A model generated the notes under the pieces. That model was not told where the DNA came from. It did not search any database and saw only the letters and a program-made list of their open reading frames with translations. A stretch of DNA of 64,000 nt from Caryophanales bacterium (GTDB lineage: Bacteria; Bacillota; Bacilli; Exiguobacteriales; Exiguobacteriaceae), in contig CABIYO010000007.1 in assembly GCA_902362975.1 (NCBI GenBank), positions 30,248 through 94,247 of the forward strand, written 5' to 3'. Positions 51,037-60,442 of this stretch are shown one piece after another (positions within the stretch are counted from its first letter, which is position 1; the number at the start of each line of letters is the position of its first letter). A program made the translations under genes and the position numbers.

Positions 51037-51666
51037 GTGAAGAAGTGGATGATTGGAATGATATCTGTTGCCGTGATAGCAGGTTATATCATGTTTAGCG
51101 AAATGCTGAAAGAAGAAAACACGAGTGATTTGGCTGTGACCGAAAGCTTCCGACACATAGACGATTTAGCTACACGCTCGCCGATTGTCATCGTCGGCAA
51201 AGTGAGCAGTGCTCCCAAACCGTTTACACATCAATCGGTCACATTCTTTGAATCACACATTCAAGTGCAGCGTGTCTATCGAGACGTGAATGGTCAACTG
51301 AAGTCAGCCGATACGATCACCCTTTTACAAAATGATATGGAAGAAGACCCGCTCGTCAAACGAGGCGAAAACGTCCTCTTGTATTTACAAAAATACGAAG
51401 GACCCGTGATGGAGGACGCGTATCGGATTGTCGGTCTATAACAAGGACATTTCAAAGTGAATCGGACGGGGATTCTAACTTCGGTAGGAGAATCCAATCT
51501 TTATCAAGAAAGCGGGCTCAGTGCGGACTTGAGTAAACTAGAGACATTATTGAAAGACCATCCTTATGTGGCAGAAAAAAACGATGTAATGACGGATGAG
51601 GAAATCGAGGCTTTCAATGAAAATGAAGTGCGTTTGTTAGAGGAATCTCAACAACATAACGAGTAA
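51037..51666 (+). pseudogene. Membrane-anchored extracytoplasmic protein with in-frame TAA at codon 135
   Basis: ATG at 51037 (GGGAGGG upstream) opens a protein with an N-terminal helix (about 5-21) and a soluble domain with SPIVIVGKVSSAPKP, GENVLLYLQKYEGPV and AYRIVGL. TAA at 51439-51441 follows, and the same frame goes on QGHFKVNRTGILTSV to a natural end at 51666, 210 codons in total. Read-through makes VGL-x-QGHFKV, where Tyr is likely (TAT to TAA). The second part has only a GTG start without a good site. Function unknown; it has the look of a secreted OB-like lipoprotein relative. Confidence 0.7.
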
Positions 51667-51699
51667 AAGCGGCGCTGCCAAAATCAGCACCGCTTTTTA
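51665..51699. terminator. Bidirectional terminator
   Basis: AAAAGCGGCGCTG pairs with CAGCACCGCTTTT (one mismatch) around CCAAAAT, followed by T; it lies between the broken secreted-protein gene and mgtE. Confidence 0.8.
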
Positions 51700-51720
51700 T
51701 AATCGAATTTTTTTCAAATG

Positions 51721-53079
51721 TCATAAAAACTGGAGCATGGACGTCGCAACCGTGAAGTAGATGATGAGCCCTAGATTGTCCATCAGGGTCGTGATGAACG
51801 GTCCGGATGCGACAGCAGGATCTAACTTCAGGCGATTGATGAGAAGTGGGACGATCGTGCCAATCATCGTAGCGACACTGAGTGCGGCGAAGATGGAAAC
51901 TCCGACAATGAAGCCAATCAGCATGTTGTCGTACAATAGCGTGATCACGCCGAAGATGACAATCATACAAGTGATTCCTAAAATAATACCCGTCCCGAGT
52001 TCGCGTCGAATCATCTTTATGACGTTCTTTCGATTGATGGTTCCGAGTGCAATCGAACGAACGGCGACGACGAGGGATTGCGTAGCTGCGTTACCAGCAG
52101 AGCCCATGACAAGTGGCATGAAGACGGCGAGTAGCACAATCGTCTCAAGGGTGTCTTCGAAACCGCCAATCGTCGAGGCCGTGATCATGCCGAGAAACAT
52201 GAGGCTGACAATCCAAGGGGCACGTTTTTTCGCCGCCTCGAACGGACTCATGTTGATGTCAGACGAACCTTTCGTCGCGGAGAGTTCTTCAAAGTCTTCT
52301 GTCGTTTCGCGCTCGATGACGTCTAATACATCATCGACCGTGATGATGCCAAGTAGCTTTTGCTGATCATCGATAACGGGAAGGGCCAATAAATCATACT
52401 TTTGGACAATTCGAGCCAAGTCTTCTTGGTCGGTCATGACGTTTGCCGAGATGACGCGGGACCCCATGATGTCTTCGATTTTCGCCTCGAGCGGTGCAAC
52501 AATTAAATCACGTAACGAGACGACACCTACAAGTTGGTGCGCTTGGTTAACCACATATAGGTAATAAATCGTTTCGGCATCTGGTCCGAGTTCACGCAAT
52601 TCTTCAAGGGTCAGTCCGACCGTCTTATCAGCTTGAAGGACGACGAACTCGGTCGTCATGAGCGATCCGGCTGTTTCCTCCGGATATTGCATCAAGTCTT
52701 TGACTTCTTGTTCCTCGATATCATCCATCTGCTCAAATAGCGTGTCCATGAACGCATCGGGTAGTTCCCTCATCAAGTCGGCCGCGTTGTCTGAATACAT
52801 TTCATTCAAGATTCGGACGGCATACGACTGAGGTGTTTCTTGGATGAATGTACATTGCTCTTCTAACGTCAGCTTTTCAAATAAATCGGTAAATACCTCG
52901 GGGGAGATGGTTCGATACACGAACGACCGCTCATCTTGAGTCAGTTCGATAAAATGATCCGCCTGTTCACCCGGGTGGAGGGAGAGAAAGAAGTCTTGAA
53001 AATCGACCGGGTCTCCCTTTTGAATCAATGTACGAAGCGCTGCTTCATGTTCGTTGTATTCCGTTTCTTCAATTTTCAT
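51721..53079 (-). CDS. mgtE: Magnesium transporter MgtE
   Basis: A 452-residue Mg2+ channel. The N domain (about 10-130, with repeated Leu-rich helices and EQCTFIQETPQSYAVRILNE) and two CBS domains (about 140-260, LMTTEFVVLQADKTVG and IMGSRVISANVMTDQEDLAR) form the cytosolic Mg2+ sensor. Five membrane helices follow from about 285, with the pore signature MGSAGNAATQSLVVAVRSIA and a terminal MDNLGLIIYFTVAT. All parts are intact. It is monocistronic; its leader contains a long hairpin but no recognisable M-box. Confidence 0.95.
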   Translation of the reverse strand: MKIEETEYNEHEAALRTLIQKGDPVDFQDFFLSLHPGEQADHFIELTQDERSFVYRTISPEVFTDLFEKLTLEEQCTFIQETPQSYAVRILNEMYSDNAADLMRELPDAFMDTLFEQMDDIEEQEVKDLMQYPEETAGSLMTTEFVVLQADKTVGLTLEELRELGPDAETIYYLYVVNQAHQLVGVVSLRDLIVAPLEAKIEDIMGSRVISANVMTDQEDLARIVQKYDLLALPVIDDQQKLLGIITVDDVLDVIERETTEDFEELSATKGSSDINMSPFEAAKKRAPWIVSLMFLGMITASTIGGFEDTLETIVLLAVFMPLVMGSAGNAATQSLVVAVRSIALGTINRKNVIKMIRRELGTGIILGITCMIVIFGVITLLYDNMLIGFIVGVSIFAALSVATMIGTIVPLLINRLKLDPAVASGPFITTLMDNLGLIIYFTVATSMLQFL

Positions 53080-53146
53080 ATGCTCACATCCTGATCTTTC
53101 ACGTTTTCAATTTCATTAACGGTGAATAAAAAAATCTACATTTTTT

Positions 53147-53198
53147 AGGACGATGCTATACATCACCCATACATCTTATTTCCCTTTGTCATCGTCCT
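53147..53198 (-). other. Long hairpin in the mgtE leader
   Basis: AGGACGATG and CATCGTCCT, a perfect 9-bp inverted repeat, enclose about 34 bases, 70-120 bases upstream of mgtE. An A6-TCTACA-T6-like symmetric run lies next to it. It is not a known Mg riboswitch but may form a regulatory stem. Confidence 0.35.
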
Positions 53199-53222
53199 GA
53201 TTTCTAGAGCATTGTTTGTTCA

Positions 53223-53236
53223 TTCACATAGGTGAA
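53223..53236. repeat. Palindrome in the mgtE-arcA divergent region
   Basis: TTCACATAGGTGAA is a 14-base inverted repeat with 5-bp half-sites, about 120 bases before arcA. It could be an operator, but it is not the TGTGA-N6-TCACA form expected for ArcR/Fnr-type proteins. Confidence 0.4.
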
Positions 53237-53355
53237 CGTTTATACATAGCTATGCGGAATCGACAACAGGTGAAGTGCCGGATTAGACATTCGCAAATTT
53301 GGTAAAGTGATAAGGTAAGGGTAGTCACACACCCGAATCACAAGGAGGAAGCGAG

Positions 53356-54627
53356 ATGATCTCAATGACGAATCAACCGATTTCACAAGATACGACGCTG
53401 AAACATCCGATTCATGTGTATTCAGAAATTGGAGAATTAAAAACGGTATTACTGAAGCGACCGGGTCGGGAGTTAGAGAACCTTACTCCAGAATATTTAG
53501 AGCGCCTCTTGTTCGATGATATTCCCCATTTACCGGTCATTCAAAAAGAGCACGACTATTTTGCGAGTGCGCTTCAAAATCGTGGTGTGGAAGTCCTTTA
53601 TCTCGAGAAACTGATGGCCGAAACGTTATCACTCCCTGGTGTGCGCGAAAAGTTTGTCGCGGATATCTTAGCGGAGTCCAAATCAAATATCAACGGTTCT
53701 TACGAAACATTAAAAGAGTATTTACTCGATTTTGATAACGAAATGTTGATTGAGACGGTGATGGCCGGTATCCGGAAATCGGAGATCAAGCCAGAAAAAC
53801 GCCGACATCTGCATGAAATGATTGAAGACACGTACCCCTTCTTTTTAGATCCAATGCCAAACCTCTACTTTACACGAGACCCGGCCGCTGCAATCGGTCA
53901 CGGACTCTCCATCAACCGCATGAAAGAACCGGCACGTCGCCGTGAATCGCTCTTCACGCAATACATTATGCGCTATCACCCACGCTTTGCGAAACATGAT
54001 GTTCCCATCTGGTCGGACCGTGATTATCGGTTTGCGATGGAAGGGGGAGACGAACTCGTCTTGTCGAAAGAAGTCGTCGCCATCGGCATCTCGGAACGAA
54101 CGACCGCGCAAGGCATCGAGCGTGTCGCCCTCAACCTACTCAAGCATAGAGACAGCTTCAAAAAAGTCATCGCCATCGAAATTCCAAAATCACGCGCCTT
54201 CATGCACCTTGATACCGTCTTCACGATGGTCGATCATGATAAATTCACCATCCATCCGTTCATTCAAGGACCGGAAGGGAAGATGAACATTTTCGAGCTC
54301 ACGTTAAACGCGGAAGATGAACTTCAGATTGCCCAGCACTCGGATTTGTTGAAGGTGTTAAAAGATGTCCTCGGCTTACAAGAGGCGACGTTGATCCCTT
54401 GTGGCGGTGGGGATCCGATTGCGGCAGCCCGCGAACAATGGAATGATGGATCGAACACGCTCGCCATTGCGCCGGGTGTCGTGGTCACGTATGACCGAAA
54501 CTATGTCTCGAATGAGTTACTTCGTAAAGAAGGCGTCGAAGTGATCGAAATCATGTCGAGCGAACTATCACGCGGACGTGGGGGTCCACGTTGCATGAGT
54601 TGTCCGATTATCCGCCAAGACATCTAA
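53356..54627 (+). CDS. arcA: Arginine deiminase
   Basis: A 423-residue enzyme that hydrolyses arginine to citrulline and ammonia. [20 protein letters not shown] (about 174-193), [17 protein letters not shown] (about 224-240), [12 protein letters not shown] (about 283) and the nucleophilic Cys in [10 protein letters not shown] near the C-terminus are all intact. CAAGGAGGAAGC precedes the ATG. First gene of arcABDC. Confidence 0.96.
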   Translation: MISMTNQPISQDTTLKHPIHVYSEIGELKTVLLKRPGRELENLTPEYLERLLFDDIPHLPVIQKEHDYFASALQNRGVEVLYLEKLMAETLSLPGVREKFVADILAESKSNINGSYETLKEYLLDFDNEMLIETVMAGIRKSEIKPEKRRHLHEMIEDTYPFFLDPMPNLYFTRDPAAAIGHGLSINRMKEPARRRESLFTQYIMRYHPRFAKHDVPIWSDRDYRFAMEGGDELVLSKEVVAIGISERTTAQGIERVALNLLKHRDSFKKVIAIEIPKSRAFMHLDTVFTMVDHDKFTIHPFIQGPEGKMNIFELTLNAEDELQIAQHSDLLKVLKDVLGLQEATLIPCGGGDPIAAAREQWNDGSNTLAIAPGVVVTYDRNYVSNELLRKEGVEVIEIMSSELSRGRGGPRCMSCPIIRQDI

Positions 54628-54648
54628 ATGTGATAAGGAGGAAGCAGT

Positions 54649-55677
54649 ATGTCTACAACGTTCAATTTTGATTTGAAAGGTCGTCATTTTTTATCGCTAA
54701 ACGAGTTTTCGGGTGAAGAAATCAACTACTTGATCGATTTGTCTGCTGCATTCAAACGTCAGAAAAAACAAGGTGTTCCACATCGGATTTGTGAAGGCAA
54801 AAACATTGCCTTGCTCTTTGAAAAACCATCGACGCGGACGCGGTGTGCGTTCACGGTCGCTGCCATCGATTTAGGGATGCATCCCGAATATTTAGGCAAG
54901 AATGACATTCAATTCGGGAAGAAAGAATCGGTACGCGATACCGCAATTGTCCTTGGACGCATGTTTGACGGCATTCAGTTCCGTGGCTTCGCCCATGAAA
55001 CGGTCGAAGCTCTTGCGAAAGACGCAGGCGTACCGGTATGGAACGGTTTGACCGACTTGTATCATCCAACCCAAATCTTGGCCGACTTTTTGACGGTAAA
55101 AGAGCAAAAAGGAGAGCTTGCCGGAATTAAATTTGTGTACGTAGGTGACGGACGGAACAACATGGGCAACACATTGTTGATTGGTGGTGCAAAAGTTGGG
55201 ATGGATATGCGAATCTGTGCACCGAAATCACTCTGGCCATCTGACGAGATCGTGAACTATGCGAAGTCGGTCGCCGCTGAAACAGGGGCTGTGATCACCT
55301 TGACGGAGAGTATTGAGGAAGCGATGGACCAAGCCGACGTCGTCTACACGGATGTCTGGGTATCGATGGGCGAGGAAGCGGCATTCGCAGAACGGATTGA
55401 ACTGTTGCGACCATATCAAGTGAACATGGACATGCTTCAAAAGAGTGGCAATCCAGACATCATGTTCTTACATTGCCTTCCGGCCTTCCACGACTTAGAA
55501 ACGGAAGTCGGTCGGGCGATTCACGAGCAATATGGGTTGACGGAAATGGAAGTGACCGATGAAGTGTTCCGCAGTCGTCATTCGTTCGTTTTTGATGAAG
55601 CGGAAAACCGGATGCATACCATCAAGGCGGTGATGGCGGCGACGCTCACGGAGACACGCGAATGGCTTGATCGTTGA
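54649..55677 (+). CDS. arcB: Catabolic ornithine carbamoyltransferase
   Basis: A 342-residue transcarbamoylase that turns citrulline plus phosphate into ornithine and carbamoyl phosphate in this context. [12 protein letters not shown] (about 55-66) binds carbamoyl phosphate, [12 protein letters not shown] (about 138) and [10 protein letters not shown] (about 275) are the ornithine/citrulline site. AAGGAGG precedes the ATG. A perfect hairpin (55680-55699) directly follows the stop. Confidence 0.96.
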   Translation: MSTTFNFDLKGRHFLSLNEFSGEEINYLIDLSAAFKRQKKQGVPHRICEGKNIALLFEKPSTRTRCAFTVAAIDLGMHPEYLGKNDIQFGKKESVRDTAIVLGRMFDGIQFRGFAHETVEALAKDAGVPVWNGLTDLYHPTQILADFLTVKEQKGELAGIKFVYVGDGRNNMGNTLLIGGAKVGMDMRICAPKSLWPSDEIVNYAKSVAAETGAVITLTESIEEAMDQADVVYTDVWVSMGEEAAFAERIELLRPYQVNMDMLQKSGNPDIMFLHCLPAFHDLETEVGRAIHEQYGLTEMEVTDEVFRSRHSFVFDEAENRMHTIKAVMAATLTETREWLDR

Positions 55678-55679
55678 CG

Positions 55680-55699
55680 AGGAGGGGATTTCCCCTCCT
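55680..55699 (+). other. Hairpin between arcB and arcD
   Basis: AGGAGGGGA and TCCCCTCCT form a perfect 9-bp stem around TT, without a T-run. It is probably not a terminator since arcD follows; it may set mRNA stability or processing between arcB and arcD. Confidence 0.5.
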
Positions 55700-55729
55700 G
55701 CTTCAAAATAAGCGAAAGGGATGAGTAGA

Positions 55730-57205
55730 ATGGCTACGAAGGTAGAGCATGACTCAGGTGGTTCGGCTGGAGTACACCCTGACAAGCAAGATAAGCGGTT
55801 AGGTCTCGGAGCGTTGACGGCACTTGTCGTCGGATCGATGATTGGTGGTGGCGCCTTTAACTTGGCTGCCGATTTGGCGCAAGGTGCGAATGCGGGTGCC
55901 ATTCTCATCGGGTGGGTGATTACAGGGATCGGGATTATCGCGCTCGGTCTTAGCTTTCAAAATTTGACGATGCGCCGTCCCGACTTGGACGGTGGTGTGT
56001 ATAGCTATGCACGGGCAGGTTTTGGGTCGTTCGTCGGATTTAACTCGGCCTGGGGATATTGGTTGTCTGCCTGGCTCGGAAACGTGGCGTATGCCACACT
56101 GCTGTTTAGCTCGGTCGGTTATTTCTTCCCGATTTTTGAAGGGGGACAGAATATCGCATCGATCATTGGCGCATCCATTATGCTGTGGCTCGTGCATACA
56201 CTCATCTTACGTGGGGTTCATGAAGCATCGATGATCAACATCGTCACGACAATTGCTAAGCTCGTCCCAATTTTTGCATTCATTACGATCACATTGTTCT
56301 TCTTCAATCTTGAAAACTTCACGTTCGATTTTTGGGGACAAGGCGGATTCTCGTGGGGAAGTGTGCGTGATCAAGTCGTCTCGACGATGCTCGTGACGCT
56401 TTGGGTCTTTATCGGTGTGGAAGGGGCCGTCGTGCTATCTGGTCGTGCTCGGAAACGTTCGGACGTCGGGAAAGCAACCGTGATTGGGTTGCTTGGAACG
56501 CTCGTCATTTATTTACTCATTTCCATCATGTCGCTCGGTCTCATGACACCGGAAAACGTGGCGAACGCCTCGCAACCTGCGATGGCATATCTGCTCGAGT
56601 CGGTCGTCGGTCCATGGGGTGCGATGCTCATCAACGGAGGGCTCGTCATTTCTGTCCTCGGAGCATGGCTCGGTTGGACGCTTTTAGCGGCTGAGATTCC
56701 ATTCGTTGCCGCCAAAGATGGGGTCTTCCCGAAATGGTTCACGAAAGAGAATCAAAATCAAGCTCCCGTCAACGCGCTTTGGTTGACGAACGGGTTGATT
56801 CAGCTCTTCCTCTTCACATTCTTGATTTCAGATGCCGCATATAACTTTGCTTTTTCTCTCGCTTCGAGTGCGATTTTGATCCCATACGTGTTCTCGGCCT
56901 TTTACCAAGTGAAAGTAGTGAAGAACGGAATCGGTTACAGTACCGGTGAACGAAAAACACGCGATTTGGTGATTGGATTGGTCGCCTCCGTTTATGGAAT
57001 ATGGCTCATTTATGCCGCTGGAATCGATTATTTACTTCTCACCACACTTTTATATGCACCCGGAACCCTTCTTTACATGAAGGCGCAACGTGAAAATGGC
57101 ATCAAGTCACTCACTAAAACGGAATGGATGGTTGCCGGTGTGCTGACCGCACTCGCCATCTTCGCAGTCGTACGCATACTATCGGGTAATATTTCAGTCA
57201 TCTAA
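55730..57205 (+). CDS. arcD: Arginine/ornithine antiporter
   Basis: A 491-residue APC-type antiporter with 12-13 membrane helices. [20 protein letters not shown] is the APA-family start; [37 protein letters not shown] and [19 protein letters not shown] are typical of ArcD. It swaps outside arginine for ornithine, completing the fermentation. An alternative ATG three codons upstream (55721) abuts the AAAGGG site, so the start at 55730 is preferred. Confidence 0.94.
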   Translation: MATKVEHDSGGSAGVHPDKQDKRLGLGALTALVVGSMIGGGAFNLAADLAQGANAGAILIGWVITGIGIIALGLSFQNLTMRRPDLDGGVYSYARAGFGSFVGFNSAWGYWLSAWLGNVAYATLLFSSVGYFFPIFEGGQNIASIIGASIMLWLVHTLILRGVHEASMINIVTTIAKLVPIFAFITITLFFFNLENFTFDFWGQGGFSWGSVRDQVVSTMLVTLWVFIGVEGAVVLSGRARKRSDVGKATVIGLLGTLVIYLLISIMSLGLMTPENVANASQPAMAYLLESVVGPWGAMLINGGLVISVLGAWLGWTLLAAEIPFVAAKDGVFPKWFTKENQNQAPVNALWLTNGLIQLFLFTFLISDAAYNFAFSLASSAILIPYVFSAFYQVKVVKNGIGYSTGERKTRDLVIGLVASVYGIWLIYAAGIDYLLLTTLLYAPGTLLYMKAQRENGIKSLTKTEWMVAGVLTALAIFAVVRILSGNISVI

Positions 57206-57219
57206 TCGGGGGTATGGAT

Positions 57220-58182
57220 ATGGAGAAAAAACGAGTGGTTATCGCTTTAGGCGGGAATGCGATTCAACAAGGGAAAGATGCAACCGCCGAAGCACAGATA
57301 CAGGCAGTCGAGGCAACGGCGGAATCTCTCGCTGCACTCATCGCGGAAGGAGTCGAGGTCATCATCACGCACGGGAACGGTCCGCAAGTGGGAAACCTGA
57401 TGTTGCAACAAGCCGCATCAGACAGTCCGGCCACACCGGCGATGCCGCTTGATGTCTGTGGTGCGATGACGCAAGGGATGATTGGATATTGGTTCGAGAA
57501 TGCACTGACCAAAGCGCTTCGTGCACGTGGTCTTGAACAGCATGTTGCCGCGCTCGTGACACGAAGTATTGTCGATCCAAACGATAGTGCGTTTCATCAT
57601 CCGACCAAGCCGATTGGCCCGTTTTATACGGAAGAAGAGGCACTGCATCTCGAACGGACGACGGGTTACGTCTTCAAAGAAGATGCAGGACGTGGGTATC
57701 GTCGTGTCGTCCCGAGTCCACTCCCTATGAAAATCGCCGAACACGCCGTCATTCGAACACTTGTTGAAGCGGGGCACATCGTTGTCGCTTCTGGTGGCGG
57801 TGGCATTCCGGTCATGGAGACAGCGGACGGATACGTCGGCATCGAGGCGGTCATCGACAAAGATTTCGCGGCTGCGAAACTGGCTGACCTCGTCAACGCA
57901 GACGTCTTACTCATTTTGACGGCTGTCGAACATGTGTATGTCAATTTTGGGAAGCCGGACGAGATGGCACTTCAAGAAACGTCGAAAGAACAGATGGAGA
58001 CCTATATCGCTGAAGGACAGTTCGCACCAGGCAGTATGTTGCCGAAAGTGAGAGCGGCGCTACAGTTTGCCGAATCCGGTACGAACCGTGTCGCCATCAT
58101 TACGTCGATCGATCAAGCTGTAGCAGCCATTGATGGAGAAGCGGGCACACGTGTCCGCATCGCTCCATCGCTCCAACAATAA
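57220..58182 (+). CDS. arcC: Carbamate kinase
   Basis: A 320-residue kinase that makes ATP from carbamoyl phosphate and [14 protein letters not shown] (5-15), [16 protein letters not shown] (about 46-61), ASGGGGIPV (about 190) and [15 protein letters not shown] (about 210) are signatures. ATG at 57220 has GGGGG seven bases upstream; an ATG two codons earlier is too close. Last gene of the arc operon, followed by a terminator. Confidence 0.95.
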   Translation: MEKKRVVIALGGNAIQQGKDATAEAQIQAVEATAESLAALIAEGVEVIITHGNGPQVGNLMLQQAASDSPATPAMPLDVCGAMTQGMIGYWFENALTKALRARGLEQHVAALVTRSIVDPNDSAFHHPTKPIGPFYTEEEALHLERTTGYVFKEDAGRGYRRVVPSPLPMKIAEHAVIRTLVEAGHIVVASGGGGIPVMETADGYVGIEAVIDKDFAAAKLADLVNADVLLILTAVEHVYVNFGKPDEMALQETSKEQMETYIAEGQFAPGSMLPKVRAALQFAESGTNRVAIITSIDQAVAAIDGEAGTRVRIAPSLQQ

Positions 58183-58188
58183 GAATAT

Positions 58189-58218
58189 GTCGCAGACGTA
58201 AAGCGTTTGCGACTTTTT
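58189..58218 (+). terminator. arcABDC terminator
   Basis: GTCGCAGACG pairs with CGTTTGCGAC (one mismatch) around TAAAG, followed by six T. Confidence 0.85.
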
Positions 58219-58285
58219 TGTTTTCTGCCCAGGTTCAAGGGGAACGAAGATTGTATGCCAAAAATGAGATTGCAATCCTATTCAG

Positions 58286-58299
58286 TATAAACGTTTGCA
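58286..58299 (+). promoter_or_regulatory. LacI-type/cre-like operator before the GH31 gene
   Basis: TATAAACGTTTGCA has the central ACGT and A/T-rich arms of LacI-family maltose-type operators, with mismatches in the left arm. It lies about 50 bases before the truncated gene, probably a relic of sugar control. Confidence 0.35.
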
Positions 58300-58344
58300 C
58301 TAATTTCAGGAAGGAAGTGACGGAGAGCGGAAACGCTCGAATAT

Positions 58345-59505
58345 ATGCGCCTATTCGAAGAAAATCATGTCTACCAGTCGTGGATGAGCCCAAAAGCAAG
58401 AGAAGAAGCAATCGTACAAGGAAGCTGTTATCGCTTCACCGTATTGACGAGTCAGTTGGTTCGGATGGAATATGCGGCGGACGGTGTCTTTGAAGACCGT
58501 GCCACCCAAGTGGTGTGGAATCGGAAATTTGACGTTCCGCAATTCCGAGTGATTGAAGATGAAACAGAACTCCAAATCATCACAGAACATGTCCATTTGT
58601 ATTATACGAAAGGTCCGTTCGCACCGAACACGCTCTACGTAGACGTGAAAGGGAACTTTAGCACCTATTATAGCCGCTACATGTTCGACGGTCCGGAGCG
58701 GACGCTGAAAGGGACGGCGCGGACGCTCGACCATGTGGACGGAGCGACGGAGTTAGAAGAAGGGATCCTTTCCAAACAAGGGTATGCGATCATTGATGAT
58801 TCGTCCTCGTTTTTGATGACCGATGATCGCTTCGTCGAGCCGAGACGAAAAGGGGTTCATGACATTTACTATTTCGGATATGGTCATGACTATAAACAGG
58901 CACTTCGAGACTTTTACACGTTGACGGGTCCGACGCCGATGCTTCCTCGTAAAGCGCTCGGGAACTGGTGGAGCCGCTACTGGCGATACGACGAAAAGGA
59001 GTATAAGGCGTTGATGCGCCGTTTCAAGTCAGAAGATGTCCCCTTCTCGGTCAGTGTCATCGATATGGATTGGCACGTGACGGACATTCCAGAAGAGTAT
59101 GGGAGCGGCTGGACGGGCTATTCTTGGAACAAAAACTTGTTTCCCGAACCGAAGCGATTCCTTAACTGGTTAAAGGATGAGGGAATGATGGTGACGTTGA
59201 ACCTGCATCCGGCGGACGGGGTCCGTGCGTTTGAAGATCAGTACGTGGCGATGGACGAGGCCATGGGCGTCGACCCGGAATCAGGGGACCGAATCCCATT
59301 CGATTTTTCAGACAAACGATTCATTCAAGTATACTTTGAGCAGATGCATCATCCACATGAGGCGGATGGCGTTGATTTTTGGTGGATCGATTGGCAACAA
59401 GGGTCGACCACGAAGACGCGTCTCGAGGCTTGGCTGTTTGACCTCCATGCGTTAGAACTCGATCGAAATTTGCAGGACGCACTATTAGAACTGATGTTGG
59501 ACTGA
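58345..59505 (+). pseudogene. GH31 alpha-glucosidase with large C-terminal or internal deletion
   Basis: 386 residues remain of a GH31 enzyme normally of about 750. The N-terminal beta-sandwich (about 30-195) ends in the TGPTPMLPRKALGNWWSRYW motif, then half of the barrel follows with SVIDMDWHVTD, NLFPEPKRFLNWL and the nucleophile region GVDFWWIDWQQGS (D349). From about 356 the sequence is TRLEAWLFDLHALELDRNLQ to the stop, with no acid/base Asp and no C-terminal domains. An in-frame deletion of about 350-400 codons is likely. It sits between arcC and arcR, splitting the usual cluster. Confidence 0.8.
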
Positions 59506-59527
59506 AAAGGGGGGAGACCCCCTTTTG
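59505..59527 (+). terminator. Terminator after the GH31 remnant
   Basis: AAAAGGGGG pairs with CCCCCTTTT around GAGA; the 3' arm supplies the T-run. Confidence 0.75.
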
Positions 59528-59621
59528 TCATGTCAGAAAACTGTCGGATTTTGAAAGCGATATTATTCTGAAACGTTTTATACTTATGGTAGAAGAACCA
59601 TGTAGAAATGAGGGGATACAG

Positions 59622-60311
59622 ATGCGACACAAGTGGACGATTGATGATTTACGGCAGTTGACACTGTTTGCGAACTGTTCGAGTCGAGCACTTGAACAGC
59701 TCGTCCCGCACGTCTATTGCCGAACGTATCGAAAAGGACAGCTCTTGTTCATGGAAGGAGACCCACGAGAGCGCGTGTATTTCTTAATAAGTGGATACAT
59801 CAGACTCGAACGGATGGACGAGCATGCGACGCATCAGTATGCGGATTACGTGAAGCCCAAACAGTTCTTCCCGTACAATGGTTTGTTCACGGAGGAAGAC
59901 TACCGTCATACGGCTGAAGCGGTGACGGATATTGACGTCATCTATATCCCGACCGACCGATTCGAGCGGTTTGTTTCCACACAGTCGAACATGCTGCTCT
60001 ATATCATCGGACAGATGAATCGTATTTTAGATTTACATGAACGACGTGTCCAAGAAATTATTACCCCGAGTGCGAAAGAACGTGTACTCAATACCATCCA
60101 TTTCTTGATTGAAGATCTAGGGGAGCCGGACGAGCAGGGGGTACGTGTCCGCTGTCCGTTCACGGCGATGGAACTATCTCGCCTATCCGGAACGTCCCGG
60201 GAGACGGTTTCTACGATTTTAGCGAAGCTTCGCAAAGAAGAGGTGCTTCGAATGGATGACCGCCAACTTGTGATCGGGCATCCTGAATATTTTGAGCAAG
60301 ACTTCGATTGA
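59622..60311 (+). CDS. arcR: Crp/Fnr-family regulator ArcR
   Basis: A 229-residue Crp/Fnr-type regulator. The N-terminal cyclic-nucleotide-type beta-roll (about 20-125; GQLLFMEGDPRERVYFLISG) lacks the Fnr cysteines, and the C-terminal HTH is FTAMELSRLSGTSRETVSTI then LAKLRKEEVL (about 180-212). By context and pattern it is the arginine deiminase activator ArcR. ATG at 59622 follows GAGGGG; a longer in-frame start at 59586 is not favoured. Confidence 0.85.
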   Translation: MRHKWTIDDLRQLTLFANCSSRALEQLVPHVYCRTYRKGQLLFMEGDPRERVYFLISGYIRLERMDEHATHQYADYVKPKQFFPYNGLFTEEDYRHTAEAVTDIDVIYIPTDRFERFVSTQSNMLLYIIGQMNRILDLHERRVQEIITPSAKERVLNTIHFLIEDLGEPDEQGVRVRCPFTAMELSRLSGTSRETVSTILAKLRKEEVLRMDDRQLVIGHPEYFEQDFD

Positions 60312-60337
60312 CGTCACTCGCGAGAGGGCGTCTTTTA
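60310..60337 (+). terminator. Weak terminator after arcR
   Basis: GACG-TCA-CTC and GAG-GG-CGTC pair across GCGA with an internal loop, followed by TTTTA. It overlaps the arcR stop. Confidence 0.55.
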
Positions 60338-60382
60338 CATGTCGGAACGAGCGGAGCGTTCGCTTCAAGCCGTAGCATATTG

Positions 60383-60406
60383 TATAATTAGTGATGAATC
60401 TCACAA
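60383..60406 (+). promoter_or_regulatory. cydDC -10 box with Rex/Fnr-type operator
   Basis: TATAAT at 60383-60388 is followed directly by TAGTGATGAATCTCACAA (60389-60406), an imperfect inverted repeat of the GTGA-N6-TCAC form. It resembles both the Rex box (TTGTGAA-N4-TTCACAA) and a Crp/Fnr site. A -35 box is not clear. Rex controls cyd genes in Bacillus. Confidence 0.5.
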
Positions 60407-60442
60407 AGCAATCGAATTGTAAATAGAGAAAGGATGAATGCA

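Noticed and set aside
53080..53355. M-box (Mg2+) riboswitch before mgtE
   Set aside because: The GGTGAGGCTCC-type core is not present.
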